Shown here: piece after piece, positions 1 through 7,587 of the stretch
Position numbering within the stretch: position 1 is the first letter of the stretch
Layout: the number at the start of each line of letters is the position of its first letter
Assembly (NCBI RefSeq): GCF_003051055.1
Contig: NZ_QAON01000014.1
Coordinates: 40,490 to 104,489 of the forward strand
Reading direction: 5' to 3'
From: Agitococcus lubricus
GTDB taxonomy: Bacteria; Pseudomonadota; Gammaproteobacteria; Pseudomonadales; Moraxellaceae
Length of the DNA: 64,000 nt
Position numbers and translations under genes: made by a program
The notes under the pieces: generated by a model
What the model was told of the DNA's origin: nothing
Database searches by the model: none
Seen by the model: only the letters and a program-made list of their open reading frames with translations

Positions 1-1
1 C

Positions 2-106
2 AGCCTTATCTCTAGTGCCCTTTATAAAGCAGCCATACGTGTACTGAGCGCGGTCAACCTGTTTGTTGCCTCGCTCACTATCCTCAAACATCCTTATACA
101 GCTTGA
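2..106 (+). CDS. Possible C-terminal fragment of a protein cut by the window edge
   Basis: An open frame runs from the first bases to a TGA at 104-106 and encodes 34 residues ending ILKHPYTA. It contains a hydrophobic stretch (NLFVASLTIL), so it could be the tail of a membrane protein that starts outside the window. So short an open frame can occur by chance and I do not recognise the family. The neighbouring phosphatase gene converges on it from the other strand with only about 10 bp between the stops, which fits a real convergent gene end. Confidence 0.25.
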   Translation, partial: SLISSALYKAAIRVLSAVNLFVASLTILKHPYTA

Positions 107-115
107 GTTTAGTAC

Positions 116-847
116 TTAAGGTTCAAGAGACTTGAGGTGTAAGGTTGTTTCATCTCTTGAGGGACTCAGCCTTGCTAAACCAGTGAGTGCTTTATGAAAG
201 GGGAAATATAGGGCTAAACAGACATACCAACAAATGATAGCAGAACTAAAATCGTGAGAAGGAAAATGCGCTCCGCGTGCCCACTGACCCAGTCCAAATA
301 ACGTCCCTAAGCTAATCACAACCGTCAAAATGCTACTTGCCCACCGTGGTTTGTAGTGTAAACAAACAAAATATAAGCTAAATAGCGAAAAAGCCCCCGA
401 AGAATGGCCACCGGGAAAACATTGACTAATTCCTAAATATTCAGGTTTATCACGCCATAGACCATAAAAAGTAACATGACCACCGTAACGGGTTAAGTCC
501 CAAGGACAATCCATATTGGTTATATGTTTAAGGAGATTAACCAAGCCCGTGCCTAACGCAATACATAATAAAATGTAAAGCGCCACTTGACGGTATGGAC
601 GTAAATGAGGAATTTTTAAGCTGGCTATAGCCATCAATAAACTGGCAAGCGCAATGGTAAAAATGAGTTTGCCGCCGCCTTTATGAATGAGTCGGTCTGC
701 CCACCAACTGTCGCGGCCAATGAATTCACCATACCTAAAAAAAAAGTCACCTACCATAAAATCGAGGGGTGTCAACAAAAATAATAGGCCGACCAATGTG
801 CTGATAAACAAGGGAATAATGAGGGCTTTGTGTAAGGAAAAGGGCAT
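116..847 (-). CDS. PAP2-superfamily membrane phosphatase
   Basis: Predicted 243-residue integral membrane phosphatase of the PAP2 (type 2 phosphatidic acid phosphatase) superfamily. Such enzymes remove phosphate from lipid or isoprenoid phosphates at the membrane. Visible signatures are a lysine-containing segment near 107 (KHITNMDCPW), a PGGHSSGA motif at about 145-152 (the PSGHS motif of the family) and RGAHFPSHD at about 191-199 (a variant of the final His/Asp motif). Five or so hydrophobic segments surround them. A longer frame begins with TTG at 886, but the ATG at 847 gives the natural start MPFSLHKALI. The substrate cannot be told from the sequence; lipid A, undecaprenyl pyrophosphate and phosphatidylglycerol phosphate are all possible. 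Confidence 0.8.
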   Translation of the reverse strand: MPFSLHKALIIPLFISTLVGLLFLLTPLDFMVGDFFFRYGEFIGRDSWWADRLIHKGGGKLIFTIALASLLMAIASLKIPHLRPYRQVALYILLCIALGTGLVNLLKHITNMDCPWDLTRYGGHVTFYGLWRDKPEYLGISQCFPGGHSSGAFSLFSLYFVCLHYKPRWASSILTVVISLGTLFGLGQWARGAHFPSHDFSSAIICWYVCLALYFPFHKALTGLARLSPSRDETTLHLKSLEP

Positions 848-933
848 AATGTGCCAACCATAATAACGACTGTTATATGATAACAAGGCACAAGAACGCG
901 AAACTTAATAAAAACTTAATTGCTACAAAATAA

Positions 934-957
934 AAAGGACGCTAAGAAGCGTCCTTT
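934..957 (-). terminator. Rho-independent terminator after pckG
   Basis: Stem AAAAGGACGC / GCGTCCTTTT around a short loop, lying 21 bp downstream of the pckG stop. A U-rich run follows in either direction, so it may also stop readthrough from the other side. Confidence 0.75.
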
Positions 958-977
958 TGATGAACAAAAGACGGATA

Positions 978-2804
978 TTAAACGTCTATTTTTTCACCGA
1001 GTGTCTGACGACGTGTTTTTAAGCTGGCAGGTAATTTGTCAGCAATTTTACTAAATAGCTCATCATGGCTGGCTAATTCACGTTGCCAAGCGGCTTTATC
1101 TTGGCTAGTGACAGCAGTGAAAAGCTCTTGGCTAAACTCACTACCTTCCCAAGATAAATCTTCATAACGTGGCACAACACCAATTGGGGTGTCTTGACCT
1201 GTAGCACGGTTTTCACAGCGGTCAATAATCCATTGTAAGACGCGCATATTTTGACCAAAACCAGGCCAAATAAATTTGCCATTGGCATCGGTACGGAACC
1301 AGTTCACATTGAAGATTTTGGGTAGCTTGGCACCAGACGCTGCAAGTTTTTCACCTACAGTTAACCAATGTGCGAAATAGTCACCAACGTGATAGCCACA
1401 GAACGGCAACATTGCAAAGGGGTCACGACGCACAACACCTTGTTGCCCAACCGCCGCAGCGGTAGTTTCTGAACCCATCGTTGCTGCTTTGTAGACCCCA
1501 TCTTGCCAGTCGGTTGCTTCTACAACCAGAGGCATGGTATCGCCACGGCGACCACCAAAAATAAAGGCAGAAATTGGGACGCCATTCGGATTTTCCCAAT
1601 CTGCATCGATTGATGGACATTGACCCGCAGACACAGTAAAGCGAGAATTGGGATGAGCGGCTTTACGACCACAATCGGGCGTCCAATCTTGACCTGTCCA
1701 GTCAATCAAATGGGCTGGTGCAGTTTTGCTTAGACCTTCCCACCATACATCGCCATCATCTGTTAAGGCAACATTCGTAAAGATGACGTTTTTATCTAAA
1801 GTCGCCATACAATTCGGGTTAGTCGTGGTGTTAGTACCGGGTGCGACACCAAAGAAACCTGCTTCTGGATTGATGGCATATAAACGGCCATCTGCACCGG
1901 GTTTTAACCAAGCGATATCGTCACCCACAGTTTCAATTTTCCAGCCTTCAAAACCTGCAGGGGGGACTAACATAGCAAAGTTAGTTTTACCGCAGGCAGA
2001 AGGGAAGGCCGCAGCAACATAGTGCTTTTCGCCTTGTGGATTAGTCACGCCTAAAATTAACATATGTTCAGCTAACCAACCTTCATCACGTCCCATCACA
2101 GAAGCAATACGTAAGGCTAAACATTTTTTACCTAATAGGGCATTACCACCGTATCCAGAACCAAATGACCAGATTTCACGAGTTTCTGGGTAATGAACAA
2201 TGTATTTTTCGGGATTACATGGCCATTTAACGTCATCGGCAGCCGTTAAAATCGGTTGGCCAACCGTATGCACACAGGGTACAAAATTGCCATTTTCACC
2301 TAAAACATCATAAACAGCTTTGCCCATACGCGCCATGATACGCATATTGACAACGACATAAGGGCTATCTGATAACTCAACACCAATTTGTGCAATATGG
2401 CTACCTAATGGCCCCATAGAGAATGGAACGACATACAAGGTACGTCCACGCATGCAGCCTGCGAATAAACCGTTTAATTTATCACGCATAACCGCAGGGT
2501 CTTCCCAATTATTGGTTGGGCCTGCATCTTCACGTTTAGCAGAGCAAATAAAGGTACGTTCTTCAACGCGCGCAACATCGGAAGGGTCAGAGCTGGCGAG
2601 GTAAGAGTTAGGACGTTTTTCGGGGTTTAGCTTGCGCATCATGCCTGTACTGACCATCAGGTCTAACAAGCGTTGATTTTCCTCTTCACTCCCATCACAC
2701 CATTCGATGCGGTCTGGTTGTGTAAGTGCCGCAATTTCGGCGACCCAAGCGATAAGTTTTGTATGTTTGACAAAAGAGGGAGCATTGACAATAGTTTGAC
2801 TCAT
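978..2804 (-). CDS. pckG: Phosphoenolpyruvate carboxykinase (GTP)
   Basis: Cytosolic enzyme converting oxaloacetate plus GTP to phosphoenolpyruvate, GDP and CO2; it links the TCA cycle to gluconeogenesis. The 608-residue length matches the GTP-dependent family (about 600) rather than the ATP-dependent one (about 540). The P-loop FPSACGKTN lies at about 267-275, with Lys273 in the nucleotide loop. The metal-binding GDDIAWLK follows at about 300, and the substrate-loop region [14 protein letters not shown] is near 215-230. The ATG at 2804 ([10 protein letters not shown]) is preferred over an upstream TTG at 2822; neither has a strong ribosome-binding site. It stands alone, with a terminator behind it and a conspicuous inverted repeat about 75-100 bp upstream. 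Confidence 0.96.
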   Translation of the reverse strand: MSQTIVNAPSFVKHTKLIAWVAEIAALTQPDRIEWCDGSEEENQRLLDLMVSTGMMRKLNPEKRPNSYLASSDPSDVARVEERTFICSAKREDAGPTNNWEDPAVMRDKLNGLFAGCMRGRTLYVVPFSMGPLGSHIAQIGVELSDSPYVVVNMRIMARMGKAVYDVLGENGNFVPCVHTVGQPILTAADDVKWPCNPEKYIVHYPETREIWSFGSGYGGNALLGKKCLALRIASVMGRDEGWLAEHMLILGVTNPQGEKHYVAAAFPSACGKTNFAMLVPPAGFEGWKIETVGDDIAWLKPGADGRLYAINPEAGFFGVAPGTNTTTNPNCMATLDKNVIFTNVALTDDGDVWWEGLSKTAPAHLIDWTGQDWTPDCGRKAAHPNSRFTVSAGQCPSIDADWENPNGVPISAFIFGGRRGDTMPLVVEATDWQDGVYKAATMGSETTAAAVGQQGVVRRDPFAMLPFCGYHVGDYFAHWLTVGEKLAASGAKLPKIFNVNWFRTDANGKFIWPGFGQNMRVLQWIIDRCENRATGQDTPIGVVPRYEDLSWEGSEFSQELFTAVTSQDKAAWQRELASHDELFSKIADKLPASLKTRRQTLGEKIDV

Positions 2805-2877
2805 GGTGTGAGGCCCAATCAACTAAAAAACATCCATGCACTACAGGGGTGACCTGATAGTGGTAATAAAGAAAGTG

Positions 2878-2903
2878 TGACATATCAGTTTTCTGATATG
2901 TCA
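2878..2903. promoter_or_regulatory. Perfect inverted repeat upstream of pckG
   Basis: An 11-bp perfect inverted repeat, TGACATATCAG / CTGATATGTCA, separated by TTTT. It is centred about 87 bp upstream of the pckG start codon. The dyad could be a transcription-factor operator or an RNA hairpin in the leader. It has no U-tail towards pckG, which argues against a terminator in that direction. No regulator is identified. Confidence 0.4.
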
Positions 2904-3058
2904 TGTGATTCAAAAACTAGAGCTTGCTGTCACATAGTACAAATAGGTTTTAGTTTAGCTAAAACACATGACGGTTAGTCTCTGTAATGGAGTAAGGTCT
3001 TAATATTATATTTGTACCTAATACCTATACAGAGATTTGCTCTAAGGTAGCTGTTTTA

Positions 3059-3113
3059 CCTTAATACCATAGAACAGTATTAAGGGTGTGTGATGATGTT
3101 CGACATCATCACA
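3059..3113. repeat. Two adjacent perfect hairpins downstream of tRNA-Ser
   Basis: CCTTAATAC / GTATTAAGG (3059-3067 and 3077-3085) is followed four bases later by TGTGATGATGT / ACATCATCACA (3089-3099 and 3103-3113). The second hairpin begins 6 nt beyond the CCA end of the tRNA in the direction of transcription. It may terminate or protect the tRNA precursor, although no U-run follows it. The rest of the 2805-3119 gap shows no gene. Confidence 0.45.
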
Positions 3114-3119
3114 AAAATA

Positions 3120-3209
3120 TGGCGGAGGTGGTGAGATTCGAACTCACGGACGGGGTAAACCGTCGCCGGTTTTCAAGACCGGTGCCTTAAACCGCTCGGC
3201 CACGCCTCC
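3120..3209 (-). tRNA. tRNA-Ser (anticodon TGA)
   Basis: On the minus strand the sequence folds as a class II tRNA. The acceptor 5' half is GGAGGCG, the D-arm begins TGGCCGAG, and the anticodon stem-loop CCGGTCTTGAAAACCGG carries TGA. A long variable arm of the serine type and the T-loop TTCGAAT follow, and the 3' CCA is encoded. It reads UCN serine codons. Position 6-67 of the acceptor stem is a C-A mismatch. The gene stands alone between pckG and the Exb-like operon. Confidence 0.96.
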
Positions 3210-3272
3210 GGATTCAGGGCGGCAAGGATACTCTAAAAAAGCGAAATTGTCACTAAAGGACAATACTTTCCG

Positions 3273-3303
3273 ATAAAAAAAGGCGCGAAATTCGCGCCTT
3301 TAG
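3273..3303 (-). terminator. Terminator of the Exb/Agl-like operon
   Basis: Stem AAGGCGCGAA / TTCGCGCCTT followed on the minus strand by a run of eight T. It begins 14 bp beyond the stop of the last operon gene (3317), so it closes the nine-gene unit that starts at 13142. Confidence 0.85.
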
Positions 3304-3316
3304 TCACAAACTTGAT

Positions 3317-4339
3317 TTAGTTGGGATAGAAATTGACAGGATATTGTCCTTTCCAAACCTCAACATTGTCCTCGCCAAAGTTAAAACCTTTGACCATTGC
3401 AACAATTTTATTTTCTAAATCAGGGTTGTTAAGGTCACTAGAAGCGACTTCACAGTTAGTCACTTTACCACTGGGGTCAATGGTGAGTTTTAACTTAATA
3501 GTCCCTTCCATGCTGGGGTCATCTTTTAAGGCACGTTGATAGGCCTGATTGAGGCGACCGCCATTTTGGTCAAATACACGACGAATATTTTCGGTCGTCC
3601 GTTTACCAATACCCCCTTCGCCACGTGTTTTGCTCCCGTCACCACCACCGCCAGTATTAGCGCCATCACCACCCGCAATGAGGCCACCTTTCATATCTTT
3701 GGTGCCTTTATTGCCTAGGTTATAGTTACCCGTACCGCCTTTGCCTCCCGCTGTGCCTCCGCCATAACCAGAGCTAGCAGCGCCCGTGTAGGCTCCTACT
3801 GCGCCTGAGCCTGCACCTGCTTTTGCTGTAATCATATTACGGCTTGTGCCAACGGGCGCACCGCTATCTTTTTGCAATGCACCGCCAATATTGGGTTTGG
3901 AGGTGGCAACAACGTCCATATCACGTAAGTCGGCTAAATCATCGGCAACAGATGAGAGGGCTTCTTGCGCTTTTTGGCGTGCTGCTTTTACCTGACTTTC
4001 AGTTGGTTTGGCTTTGGCTACTGGTTCTTCTTTAATTTCTACTGGTTTGGGTTTGTCCTGTGGTTTGGGTTTGTCTTCTGCAACGTCTTTTTTAGACTCT
4101 TTCTTCTCAATCGGTTTAGGAGGAGGAGGGGGAAGCTCTATTTTACGTTCAACAATACGTGCAATCCGTTCTGGGACAACGGCTTCATTACGCGGTATGG
4201 GCGGAACTTTAATCCACGGAATCACGACAAAACAAATAATAGAAATGGCTAATGCAATATAGTTAATGCGTTTGGCGCGTTTGGAATCATTTGGGAGTTC
4301 GTCCCAAGGTAAAAAACTTTTAATCAGTAATGCTGACAT
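3317..4339 (-). CDS. TonB-like energy-transducing protein with AgmX/PglI-type C-terminus
   Basis: Predicted 340-residue periplasm-spanning protein. An N-terminal cytoplasmic stretch precedes one membrane helix at about 25-47 (YIALAISIICFVVIPW). A proline- and lysine-rich linker follows (about 70-120, containing ELPPPPPKP), then a short coiled segment and a long glycine-rich section (about 175-245). A C-terminal globular domain of about 95 residues (IRRVFDQNGGRLNQAY onward) resembles the AgmX/PglI and TonB C-terminal families. By analogy with TonB and TolA it should carry energy from the ExbB/ExbD-like complex encoded upstream to an envelope partner. It is the last gene of the operon; its ATG overlaps the preceding stop by one base (TAATG), which suggests translational coupling. 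Confidence 0.8.
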   Translation of the reverse strand: MSALLIKSFLPWDELPNDSKRAKRINYIALAISIICFVVIPWIKVPPIPRNEAVVPERIARIVERKIELPPPPPKPIEKKESKKDVAEDKPKPQDKPKPVEIKEEPVAKAKPTESQVKAARQKAQEALSSVADDLADLRDMDVVATSKPNIGGALQKDSGAPVGTSRNMITAKAGAGSGAVGAYTGAASSGYGGGTAGGKGGTGNYNLGNKGTKDMKGGLIAGGDGANTGGGGDGSKTRGEGGIGKRTTENIRRVFDQNGGRLNQAYQRALKDDPSMEGTIKLKLTIDPSGKVTNCEVASSDLNNPDLENKIVAMVKGFNFGEDNVEVWKGQYPVNFYPN

Positions 4340-4842
4340 TATTTTTTACCTCCACGCACGACAGCAAAGGATATCTTTGCGTAGTCACTGTCGCTACACG
4401 TCGCCATGACTTTACGAATCACACTGTAGGGCGTGTTTTGGTCGCCTAAAATAGTGATTTCGCGTTCAGGAACGCCTTGTTCATTCAGTGGTGGCGTCGT
4501 TTTTGAGGCGCGATACTTTAACTCGGTCGACAACGCTGGAATGATATCATTTTTTAATGCCATCACTGCGGCGACTGAACTCACCTGCATATCTTGAACC
4601 AAAATATCTTTATTGGTAATCATAACCACTAAATTTTCTTTAGGGTCTTTTTCGGCAATCGACTGCGGTAACTTTAAGTCTTTAGTATCTGGCAATTTGG
4701 CAGGATTGCTGGAGTTAACAAGCAAGAAGAACACCAAAATGGTAAAGATATCCATCAGTGAGGTTAAACTTAAAGTCGCTTGACCCCCTTTAAGACGACG
4801 TTGTAAACGCTCATGACGTTTTACATGAGGGCTTTTATTCAT
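4339..4842 (-). CDS. ExbD/TolR-family proton-channel subunit (with the conserved Asp)
   Basis: A 167-residue inner-membrane protein with one N-terminal helix (about 25-45) and a periplasmic domain. The helix begins LTSLMDIFTILVFFLL, which places Asp31 where ExbD and TolR carry the aspartate needed for proton flow. With the TolQ-like protein it should form the proton-driven motor. It overlaps the upstream paralogue by ATGA and the downstream TonB-like gene by one base, so the subunits are probably made together. It differs from its neighbour 4839-5351, where the same position is Asn. Confidence 0.88.
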   Translation of the reverse strand: MNKSPHVKRHERLQRRLKGGQATLSLTSLMDIFTILVFFLLVNSSNPAKLPDTKDLKLPQSIAEKDPKENLVVMITNKDILVQDMQVSSVAAVMALKNDIIPALSTELKYRASKTTPPLNEQGVPEREITILGDQNTPYSVIRKVMATCSDSDYAKISFAVVRGGKK

Positions 4843-5351
4843 TGAGCACCTCCCATTGTGTCGGGTGGGGCATCACCAATACTGACATCAGGAAAAAGTG
4901 CATAACGTGCAAGTTTGCCTGTTTCGGTACTGACCACAATGCGCACCGCATCCATTGTATGAATCAATTTATCGTAGGGGGTATCTTGCTCAAGCAATAT
5001 ACTCGCTTCAGTGACGAGCGGGTACTGAGTCTTTACTGTGCGTAAATAATCGTTGAGTGCTTGATAGTCTAATTCCCCTTTGTCGTTAGTGGGTATGGTT
5101 TTTAGCGGGCCAGTTTGACGGTCGGCAACTAAAAACTTGTTTTTATACACCACGACTTCCAAAACCAAGGGTTTCTTTTGCTCAGCAGCCGCACCAGCAC
5201 CACCACTAGGCATAGATACCTGTAGCACAGCGACTTGTGTAAACACTGCATTTAGTAACAAGAATGGAATTAAAATCACCATTAAATTCATAAATGAGGT
5301 GATATCTAATTCGGGATTCGTGTCACGAGCTTTTTTAAGGCGTGACCGCAT
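4839..5351 (-). CDS. ExbD/TolR-family paralogue lacking the conserved Asp
   Basis: A 170-residue ExbD/TolR-like protein with an N-terminal helix at about 15-38 and a periplasmic domain. The helix start ITSFMNLMVILIPFL aligns with the VTPFIDVMLVLLIIF pattern of ExbD, but the proton-carrying Asp is replaced by Asn22 (codon AAT, at 5286-5288). It may therefore be a structural rather than a proton-conducting subunit. The ATG at 5351 has a good ribosome-binding site (GAGGAG, 7 nt upstream) and is preferred over a TTG at 5357. It sits between the TolQ-like gene and the Asp-containing paralogue. Confidence 0.86.
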   Translation of the reverse strand: MRSRLKKARDTNPELDITSFMNLMVILIPFLLLNAVFTQVAVLQVSMPSGGAGAAAEQKKPLVLEVVVYKNKFLVADRQTGPLKTIPTNDKGELDYQALNDYLRTVKTQYPLVTEASILLEQDTPYDKLIHTMDAVRIVVSTETGKLARYALFPDVSIGDAPPDTMGGAQ

Positions 5352-5391
5352 AATCAACTCCTCTTCTATAGCAACGCATTAAATCCAAGTC

Positions 5392-6024
5392 TTAAGCGTT
5401 GTTACGAATTTGACGTAAAATATTGAGGAGTTTAACGGAAGCCATTTCTAAACTTTCAACGACTTCACCTGTGCGGCTTTGTAAAAAGGCATAGGCTAAC
5501 AATAATGGAATCGCAACCACCAAACCAAACGCAGTCGTGTTCATGGCAACCGAAATTGAGCTAGATAATAAGTCACCTTTTTGTGCGGGGTCAGCATTAG
5601 CAACAGCGGCGAACGCAATAATCAAACCTTGTACCGTACCTAACAAACCTAATAAGGTAGAAATGTTAGCAAAGGTGGCAATAAATGGCGTACGTGCCTC
5701 TAGGCGTGGTAAAACTTCCATTAAGGCTTCTTCCATCGCGGTTTCAACATCTTCCACACGACGGGCGGTTTCGTTGCGTTCTAAACCATAAGCTAAAATA
5801 CGACCAATTTCAGAGTCATTATCTTTTACAGCTTTTAAAGCTTTTTGCGTATCACCTTTTTGAATGACGGGAAAAATTTCATCCCAAAGTGCTTTGTTAG
5901 TATTTTTGACACGATTTAAGAAAATAAAGCGTTCGATAGTGATACCAACACCGACAAAAAGAATTAAAAGAATGGGGTACATAAAGAACCCACCGTCTTG
6001 AATAAAACGAACGACTGACATCAT
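5392..6024 (-). CDS. MotA/TolQ/ExbB-family proton-channel protein
   Basis: A 210-residue inner-membrane protein with the three-helix layout of the MotA/TolQ/ExbB family. Helix one is at about 13-32 (GGFFMYPILLILFVGVG), a cytoplasmic domain follows, and two helices occupy about 115-190, containing FIATFANISTLLGLLGTVQG and FGLVVAIPLLLAYAF. It should form the pentameric ring around the ExbD/TolR-like subunits encoded directly downstream. The start is one of two adjacent ATG codons (6024 or 6021), with AGGAG about 10 nt upstream. The gene order TolQ-ExbD-ExbD-TonB-like recalls the AglR/AglX/AglS set of gliding myxobacteria, which is also seen in non-gliding proteobacteria. Confidence 0.92.
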   Translation of the reverse strand: MMSVVRFIQDGGFFMYPILLILFVGVGITIERFIFLNRVKNTNKALWDEIFPVIQKGDTQKALKAVKDNDSEIGRILAYGLERNETARRVEDVETAMEEALMEVLPRLEARTPFIATFANISTLLGLLGTVQGLIIAFAAVANADPAQKGDLLSSSISVAMNTTAFGLVVAIPLLLAYAFLQSRTGEVVESLEMASVKLLNILRQIRNNA

Positions 6025-6057
6025 GATGGTGATACTCCTGTTATTTAAAATAAAAAA

Positions 6058-6384
6058 TCAAGGTGTTTTAATGGTTGATAATTCTTGTAGTGCGCGAGCA
6101 AAATTCACTTCGCGAGAAACTACATCCCTGTCGATAGGCTCTAAGGTCTCTTGTAAAACAGAGGCTGTGATAGGATTTTTGGGCAGATAGTTTTCTTTAT
6201 CTTTCCATGGCACTAAGTTGAGCTCTAATGGCGCATCTTGGCTACCAATCACATCTGTCCCAAATTTAATATCCACATCGCTGCTGCTTGCTTTAGCAGG
6301 CTTTTTAGTGGTGGCCGCTTTATCGGCAGCAACACTGATGCTTGAGATGACTAAACAGCTACAGAGTAATACGGATTTCATCAT
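6058..6384 (-). CDS. Small exported protein of the Exb/Agl-like operon
   Basis: A 108-residue protein with a clear signal peptide (MMKSVLLCSCLVISSISVAADK, probable cleavage after VAA). The mature part is short and charged, beginning with a Lys/Ala/Ser-rich stretch. No known domain is recognised. Its ATG overlaps the stop of the upstream TPR lipoprotein gene (ATGA), and it precedes the TolQ-like gene, so it belongs to the same transcription unit. A periplasmic accessory role is inferred only from that position. Confidence 0.75.
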   Translation of the reverse strand: MMKSVLLCSCLVISSISVAADKAATTKKPAKASSSDVDIKFGTDVIGSQDAPLELNLVPWKDKENYLPKNPITASVLQETLEPIDRDVVSREVNFARALQELSTIKTP

Positions 6385-7577
6385 GGCTGCGCTCCTGCGG
6401 CCGCTGAGTTTTCAGCATTGACCGTTGTTGTTTGTTCTACTGGCGTAGATTGTACGGCTTCTTGCGAAACAGTGGCAGTGTTTGGCTTCACGTTCTGGGT
6501 GTTTTTTGCCTGTTTTTTGCCCTTTTTGTTGCTTTTGGTATTTGTAGCCGTTGTATTAACAGGCATCACAACAGGCGTGCTTGAGTTGTCTGCTTGATTT
6601 GGACTGGCTGTGGTGTTATCGGTGTTTGTGGTCTCAGGATTGGCTGTTGGACTCTTATCCGTTTGACTATCAACAGCCTTCGTGCTTGTGTTATCAGGCG
6701 TCACAGTTTCTTTAGCAGGGGCTACGTCATTATTCGGACTGGGTGCAGATTCACTGGCAGGTGTTGCTTCTGGTGTTGGTGTTTCCTCAACAATGACTTC
6801 TTCTACTTTAGCCTTAACTGGAGGTTTATACACGCCTGTTCGCTTTTGTAAATCTACAATCCATTTGGCTACGGTTGCATCGGGTTTGGTTTGTAGTGCT
6901 TGATAGGCTTCATAATGTTGTAAGGCAAAGGGGAGGTCTTGCAAATACAAATCCGCCAATACACCTAAATTAAAGTGCGCTTTTGCATACTTAGGACTGA
7001 TGGTTAAGGCCTGTTCATAGGCTTTGCGAGATTCTACAAATTGACCTTGTTGACGTAAAACAAAACCCTGTAAGTTATAGATGTAGGGATTTTTACTATT
7101 AATACCCTGTGCTTTTTTGAGTAGCAAATCGGCTTCTTTAAAGTTTTGCTGTTGAATACGAATGAGGACTTGGTTAAGTACAGGGCCTACAAACTGGGGA
7201 GCTTTGGCTTGTACTTCTTCAAATTTGTTATAGGCGTCGTCCCATTGTTGCGCCTTGAGTAAGGTCAGTGCCTGTTGATAGTCTGCTAATACAGGCGCAG
7301 CCAGTTTCTTTTGTTCATCAGAAACGGGTGGAAGCTCTGGTTCTTGAGAGGTATCGACGGCCGCTTTAGTGACTTCTTTAACGTCGTCTTTTTTGACAAT
7401 ACCTTGAGCTGCGCGCTCTTTGGCGAGTTTTTCTAAATCAGGTTCGGTACTTTCGCTTACGGCTGTTGTGGTGGCTGTTGTAGGCTCTTCAACAACGGCT
7501 TTTTTGGGAGAAGAGGCGCAGGCAGCTAATAAGCTGCCCATTAAAATCGTCAATCCGAGTTGTTTGGTGTTGAGCAT
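6381..7577 (-). CDS. TPR-repeat lipoprotein of the Exb/Agl-like operon
   Basis: A 398-residue predicted lipoprotein. The signal peptide ends in the lipobox LAAC (Cys20). TPR-like helical repeats span about 95-225, including the clear unit NPYIYNLQGFVLRQQGQF and the following YAKAHFNLGVLADLY. The C-terminal 150 residues are low in complexity and rich in Thr, Asn, Pro, Ala and Lys, consistent with an extended periplasmic tail. It is probably anchored in the outer or inner membrane as a scaffold for the TolQ/ExbD/TonB-like machine encoded next to it. Confidence 0.82.
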   Translation of the reverse strand: MLNTKQLGLTILMGSLLAACASSPKKAVVEEPTTATTTAVSESTEPDLEKLAKERAAQGIVKKDDVKEVTKAAVDTSQEPELPPVSDEQKKLAAPVLADYQQALTLLKAQQWDDAYNKFEEVQAKAPQFVGPVLNQVLIRIQQQNFKEADLLLKKAQGINSKNPYIYNLQGFVLRQQGQFVESRKAYEQALTISPKYAKAHFNLGVLADLYLQDLPFALQHYEAYQALQTKPDATVAKWIVDLQKRTGVYKPPVKAKVEEVIVEETPTPEATPASESAPSPNNDVAPAKETVTPDNTSTKAVDSQTDKSPTANPETTNTDNTTASPNQADNSSTPVVMPVNTTATNTKSNKKGKKQAKNTQNVKPNTATVSQEAVQSTPVEQTTTVNAENSAAAGAQP

Positions 7578-7587
7578 AACTGATTCC

